From a bacterium (GTDB lineage Bacteria; Patescibacteria; Gracilibacteria; 1-14-2-50-48-13): DNA of 8,556 nucleotides. Each line of letters begins with the position of its first letter. Within the stretch, counting starts at the first letter, position 1. Position numbers and translations under genes: made by a program. The notes beneath the pieces are model-generated. The model saw only the letters and a program-made list of their open reading frames with translations. It did no database searches and had not been told where the DNA came from. Positions 6,288-8,556 of this stretch are shown piece after piece. Location of the stretch: NCBI GenBank assembly GCA_030430105.1, contig JAUIFW010000043.1:1-8556 (forward strand), in the 5' to 3' direction.

Positions 6288-6292
6288 GGACT

Positions 6293-6320
6293 ATCATACT
6301 CTCTTATTTATACTTGTCAA
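6293..6320 (-). promoter_or_regulatory. Strong promoter of the leader and 264-residue gene
   Basis: Minus strand: TTGACA (6320-6315), 16-bp spacer, TATGAT (6298-6293); the -35 is perfect and the -10 is 5/6. A second TTGACA lies 19 bp further upstream (6339-6334), with AT-rich sequence between, possibly an UP element or an alternative -35. The predicted start near 6286 gives a leader of about 175 nt. Confidence 0.75.
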
Positions 6321-6370
6321 TATAATTTTATTATGTCAATTTTTCATACAAGTGCCTGACTGCTTATTAT
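6321..6370 (+). promoter_or_regulatory. AT-rich region with weak candidate promoters for the HNH gene
   Basis: Plus-strand -10-like hexamers TATAAT (6321-6326) and TATTAT (6365-6370) occur, neither with a good -35 at normal spacing. The first lies back-to-back with the minus-strand promoter, so the two directions could compete for polymerase. Confidence 0.3.
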
Positions 6371-6387
6371 TCCCGAGAAACTCTGCC

Positions 6388-6403
6388 CGATCACCGGTGA
6401 TCG
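6388..6403. promoter_or_regulatory. Perfect 16-bp palindrome upstream of the HNH gene
   Basis: CGATCACCGGTGATCG is a continuous perfect palindrome about 70 bp before the HNH start and 18 bp after the TATTAT hexamer. It could be an operator for a dimeric regulator, or a recognition site. No T-run follows, so it is not a terminator. Confidence 0.5.
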
Positions 6404-6472
6404 CATTTTCAAATGTTCACTCGCACATAGAACAAGTTACGCATTATTATTCAGGCGAACTTACCCCAATGC

Positions 6473-7357
6473 ATGGATTTAACTCTACACAAACAGTTTT
6501 GCCAGCTAGGTAAAAAGCGACACGCACTGCGAAATCAGCTTCTTGCTATGCTACCAGAGATTCAGTCTTCTGGTGTATGGCGCCAATTTGCTGGCTCTAT
6601 CGTAGAATATGCTGGCAAATATGGGGACATCTCGCCTTCAAGTGTACGTAAGTGCCTTCGTCTCCACCGGAGACTACAGAACAAACCATACCTTCGTGCT
6701 GCTATCAAACAGGTGGGTATTCACAAAGTTGCTCTCGTAGCTGAGATTGCTACAGAGGAAACAGATAAAGTATATGCATCTCATGCCAGTACTATGAGTA
6801 AACAGGCACTTATCGATTTGGCAAAGGAGGTGCGGCGGCAAGATTCACCCGTGACCCCCTGCAACACTCCTAAGCGACTTTATACAATCACTATAGATGA
6901 AGCATCCATGCACCTTCTTCAGAAGCTCAAAAGAAAACTTGGCAAACATATGTCTGACAAAGCGTTACTCTACATGCTTCTTAAGGAGCGTTCTGAGATG
7001 GAGTTTCCTACAAAGAAGCCCGCACTGAAGCCAACACCTGCCTCATCACAAACTGCTGGTAGGTATATTCCACTTTCTCAAAGGCGTGCAGTACTAGAAT
7101 CCCATCAAGAACGGTGTGCATATCCAGGGTGTGCTAAACTACCGGAGGTTTTTCATCACCGCGATCGATACTCGCGGAGCAAATCTCATGAGAGTATTGT
7201 TCCGCTTTGTCATGCTCACCACGACTTCGCGCATCATGGTCTTATTCGAAACGAACAGGGACAACCCGAAATGTGGCAATTTACACCATCTACCTCCAAT
7301 CTTTCTAAGGCTGACAGAGCTATGCTCAGGTATCGCTCTCTTGCTATTCCCTCTTAG
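6473..7357 (+). CDS. DUF222-like protein with C-terminal HNH endonuclease domain
   Basis: 294 residues. Residues about 1-125 are helical and resemble the N-terminal domain of DUF222-type HNH proteins (SIVEYAGKYGDISPSSVRKCLRLHRRL, then VGIHKVALVAEIATEE, then STMSKQALIDLAKEVR). Residues 136-172 resemble the usual middle helix pair. A Pro/Lys/Thr-rich linker (179-195) leads to the nuclease domain: C215AYPGC220, H228-H229, C246, H249-H250, H254-H255. The cysteines probably bind zinc, and His228/229 supplies the general base. The middle Asn of HNH, expected just before the IVPLC stretch, is Ser241 here. Such proteins are common, often multicopy, and mostly uncharacterised nucleases. The start is the only ATG after an upstream in-frame TAG at 6428; no SD is present. 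Stop TAG. It is not inside an intron or another gene. Confidence 0.85.
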   Translation: MDLTLHKQFCQLGKKRHALRNQLLAMLPEIQSSGVWRQFAGSIVEYAGKYGDISPSSVRKCLRLHRRLQNKPYLRAAIKQVGIHKVALVAEIATEETDKVYASHASTMSKQALIDLAKEVRRQDSPVTPCNTPKRLYTITIDEASMHLLQKLKRKLGKHMSDKALLYMLLKERSEMEFPTKKPALKPTPASSQTAGRYIPLSQRRAVLESHQERCAYPGCAKLPEVFHHRDRYSRSKSHESIVPLCHAHHDFAHHGLIRNEQGQPEMWQFTPSTSNLSKADRAMLRYRSLAIPS

Positions 7358-7381
7358 CCAGTTTTCACCTACACTAGTCAC

Positions 7382-8556
7382 ATGTTTGGATCCTACAAAG
7401 ATACCGTGTTTTCCCTTGTGGACCTGGAGACGACGGGCGGAAGTCCCTCCTCGAACCAGGTTATTGAAGTTGCCCTCATTCAGATGAAGAATGGGGAGAT
7501 TATTCACACCTATGAGCAGCTCCTTCGAGCAGACCGTCCGCTTCCCCCTTTCATCTCAGGACTTACCGGCATAACCGACGATATGCTGGTGGATCAGCCT
7601 GAGTTTGAGGATATTGCGGGACACCTAATGAACCTCTTGGAAGGCACCGTTTTTGTGGCCCATAATGCCCGCTTCGACTACTCCTTCCTCAAGGCAGAAT
7701 TCTCACGCCTCGACATGTCGCTCAATCTTCCAACACTTTGTACTGTGCGACTTTCTCGCAAACTGTTCCCTCAGTATCGGAAACATAGCCTGGATAGTCT
7801 TATCGAGCGTTTTGACTTCCAGATGGATGATCGACATAGGGCCTTTGCGGATACCTTTGCTCTCAAACAATTCTTTGATGTGCTTCCTGGATATCACTCC
7901 GGAGAACACATAGAGCGAACGATGAAGGGCCTTCTCAAGCAATATGTACTTCCCTCCCATGTGCCAGAAGAGACCCTGCAGGCTCTGCACAAAGGCCCTG
8001 GCGTCTACGTCTTTTATGGCGAGGATAATGCTCCCCTGTATGTAGGAAAGAGCATTCATGTCAAAGACCGCGTCTTTCAACACTTTGCGAAAGCGCACGA
8101 CTCTACCAAGGAGCTCACCATGCTCCAGCAAATGCGCACGGTGGAGACGCATCCTACGGTCAGTGAACTTGGTGCATTGCTTCTGGAAGCTCGCATGGTG
8201 AAGCAGCTTCTTCCTCTTCACAATCGAAGACTTCGCCGCGTCACCAACCCCCTCGTACTGGTTAGAAGGAAGGATACCCTCGGATACTTAGTACCCGAAG
8301 AACGCGCACTTGGCTCTCTCAGCAGAAACGAACTTGCGTCTATTCTTGGGATATTTCCAACGCGTAAAAACCTGCAAGAGTCTCTGCAAGGACTCAAAGC
8401 TGAACACAAATTGTGTCCAATACTTCTTGGCCTAGAGAAAGGTTCTGGAGAGTGTTTCTCTCATCAGCTTGGGCGCTGCGAGGGTGCTTGTATTTCCCTC
8501 GAGGACCCCATGCGCTACAACCTACGTTTTGAACAAGCCTTTGCCGCCACTCGTGT
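7382..8556 (+). CDS. DEDDh exonuclease fused to UvrC-like GIY-YIG domain (3' end outside window)
   Basis: Open frame of 391 codons from the ATG at 7382 to the right edge. Residues 8-165 are a DnaQ-type 3'-5' exonuclease: Asp14 and Glu16 in VDLETTG, Asp99 in VAHNARFDYSFL, and His152/Asp157 in HRAFAD, so the full DEDDh set is present. Residues about 204-281 are a GIY-YIG nuclease: G207-V-Y, Y220-V-G-K, Arg230, and catalytic Glu269 in LGALLLEARMVKQLLPLHN, as in UvrC. Then comes a UvrC-like cysteine module, Cys345, 358, 366 and 370 (spacing 12, 7, 3) with HQLGRCEGAC. The architecture is known (for example mycobacterial Rv2191-like and many proteobacterial proteins) and is thought to act in DNA repair. 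It starts 24 bp after the HNH stop with no SD, so it may be co-transcribed. It is not UvrC itself, which lacks the exonuclease domain. Confidence 0.92.
   Translation, partial: MFGSYKDTVFSLVDLETTGGSPSSNQVIEVALIQMKNGEIIHTYEQLLRADRPLPPFISGLTGITDDMLVDQPEFEDIAGHLMNLLEGTVFVAHNARFDYSFLKAEFSRLDMSLNLPTLCTVRLSRKLFPQYRKHSLDSLIERFDFQMDDRHRAFADTFALKQFFDVLPGYHSGEHIERTMKGLLKQYVLPSHVPEETLQALHKGPGVYVFYGEDNAPLYVGKSIHVKDRVFQHFAKAHDSTKELTMLQQMRTVETHPTVSELGALLLEARMVKQLLPLHNRRLRRVTNPLVLVRRKDTLGYLVPEERALGSLSRNELASILGIFPTRKNLQESLQGLKAEHKLCPILLGLEKGSGECFSHQLGRCEGACISLEDPMRYNLRFEQAFAATR

Noticed and set aside
6280..6513. A 77-residue plus-strand ORF with a hydrophobic start.
   Set aside because: It overlaps the divergent promoters and the HNH start. 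Its hydrophobicity follows from AT-rich promoter DNA, and no SD is present.
6473..7357. HNH gene as a homing endonuclease in an intron or as part of an insertion element.
   Set aside because: No interrupted host gene, intron core, terminal inverted repeats or target duplications are visible.
7703..8221. A 172-residue ORF on the minus strand.
   Set aside because: It lies wholly within the exonuclease/GIY-YIG gene, whose motifs are clear; it is a shadow frame.
1..8556. UGA recoded as glycine (SR1/Gracilibacteria code).
   Set aside because: All long genes run full length without in-frame TGA, so nothing indicates recoding.

Overview
The window is bacterial and dense. A block of minus-strand genes fills positions 1-6111 and two plus-strand genes fill 6473-8556, with a divergent control region between them (about 6112-6472). 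All long genes read through without in-frame TGA, so the standard bacterial code fits. Only one long gene has a strong Shine-Dalgarno sequence. The mixture of short-form Pgi, human-type single-chain transketolase, short TalC-type transaldolase, an anchored Cys-rich YceI protein, a DUF222-like HNH protein and many non-SD starts recalls Candidate Phyla Radiation (Patescibacteria/Peregrinibacteria-like) genomes. That is an impression of style, not a proof; no marker gene is present.

Left part (minus strand, read right to left). tal is a one-gene unit with an extended -10 promoter and a clear terminator. pgi then starts from its own promoter and overlaps tkt by 11 bp. A membrane-anchored YceI-domain gene follows and runs off the left edge. 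Pgi, Tkt and Tal together interconvert glucose-6-P, fructose-6-P, pentose phosphates and glyceraldehyde-3-P. This is the set needed to carry hexose carbon to triose phosphate through the non-oxidative pentose phosphate pathway, a route used by many CPR bacteria that lack phosphofructokinase.

Middle (5264-6320, minus strand). An unrecognised 264-residue protein with a lysine-rich repetitive tail forms a complete transcription unit: a near-consensus promoter (TTGACA-16-TATGAT), a leader of about 175 nt, a strong RBS and a strong terminator. The leader is the most interesting element in the window. It folds into a long hairpin only as minus-strand RNA, contains a 30-codon ORF preceded by an exceptionally strong SD (AGGAGGTGATC), and carries a CUCCUU segment that can pair either with the leader SD region or with the SD of the main gene. 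This has the layout of a translational switch, but it is inferred from sequence alone.

Right part (plus strand). A DUF222-like protein with a C-terminal HNH nuclease domain is followed after 24 bp by a DEDDh exonuclease fused to a UvrC-like GIY-YIG domain and a four-cysteine module, cut by the right edge. Both are nucleic-acid-processing enzymes; whether they work together is unknown. A perfect 16-bp palindrome lies upstream of the HNH gene.
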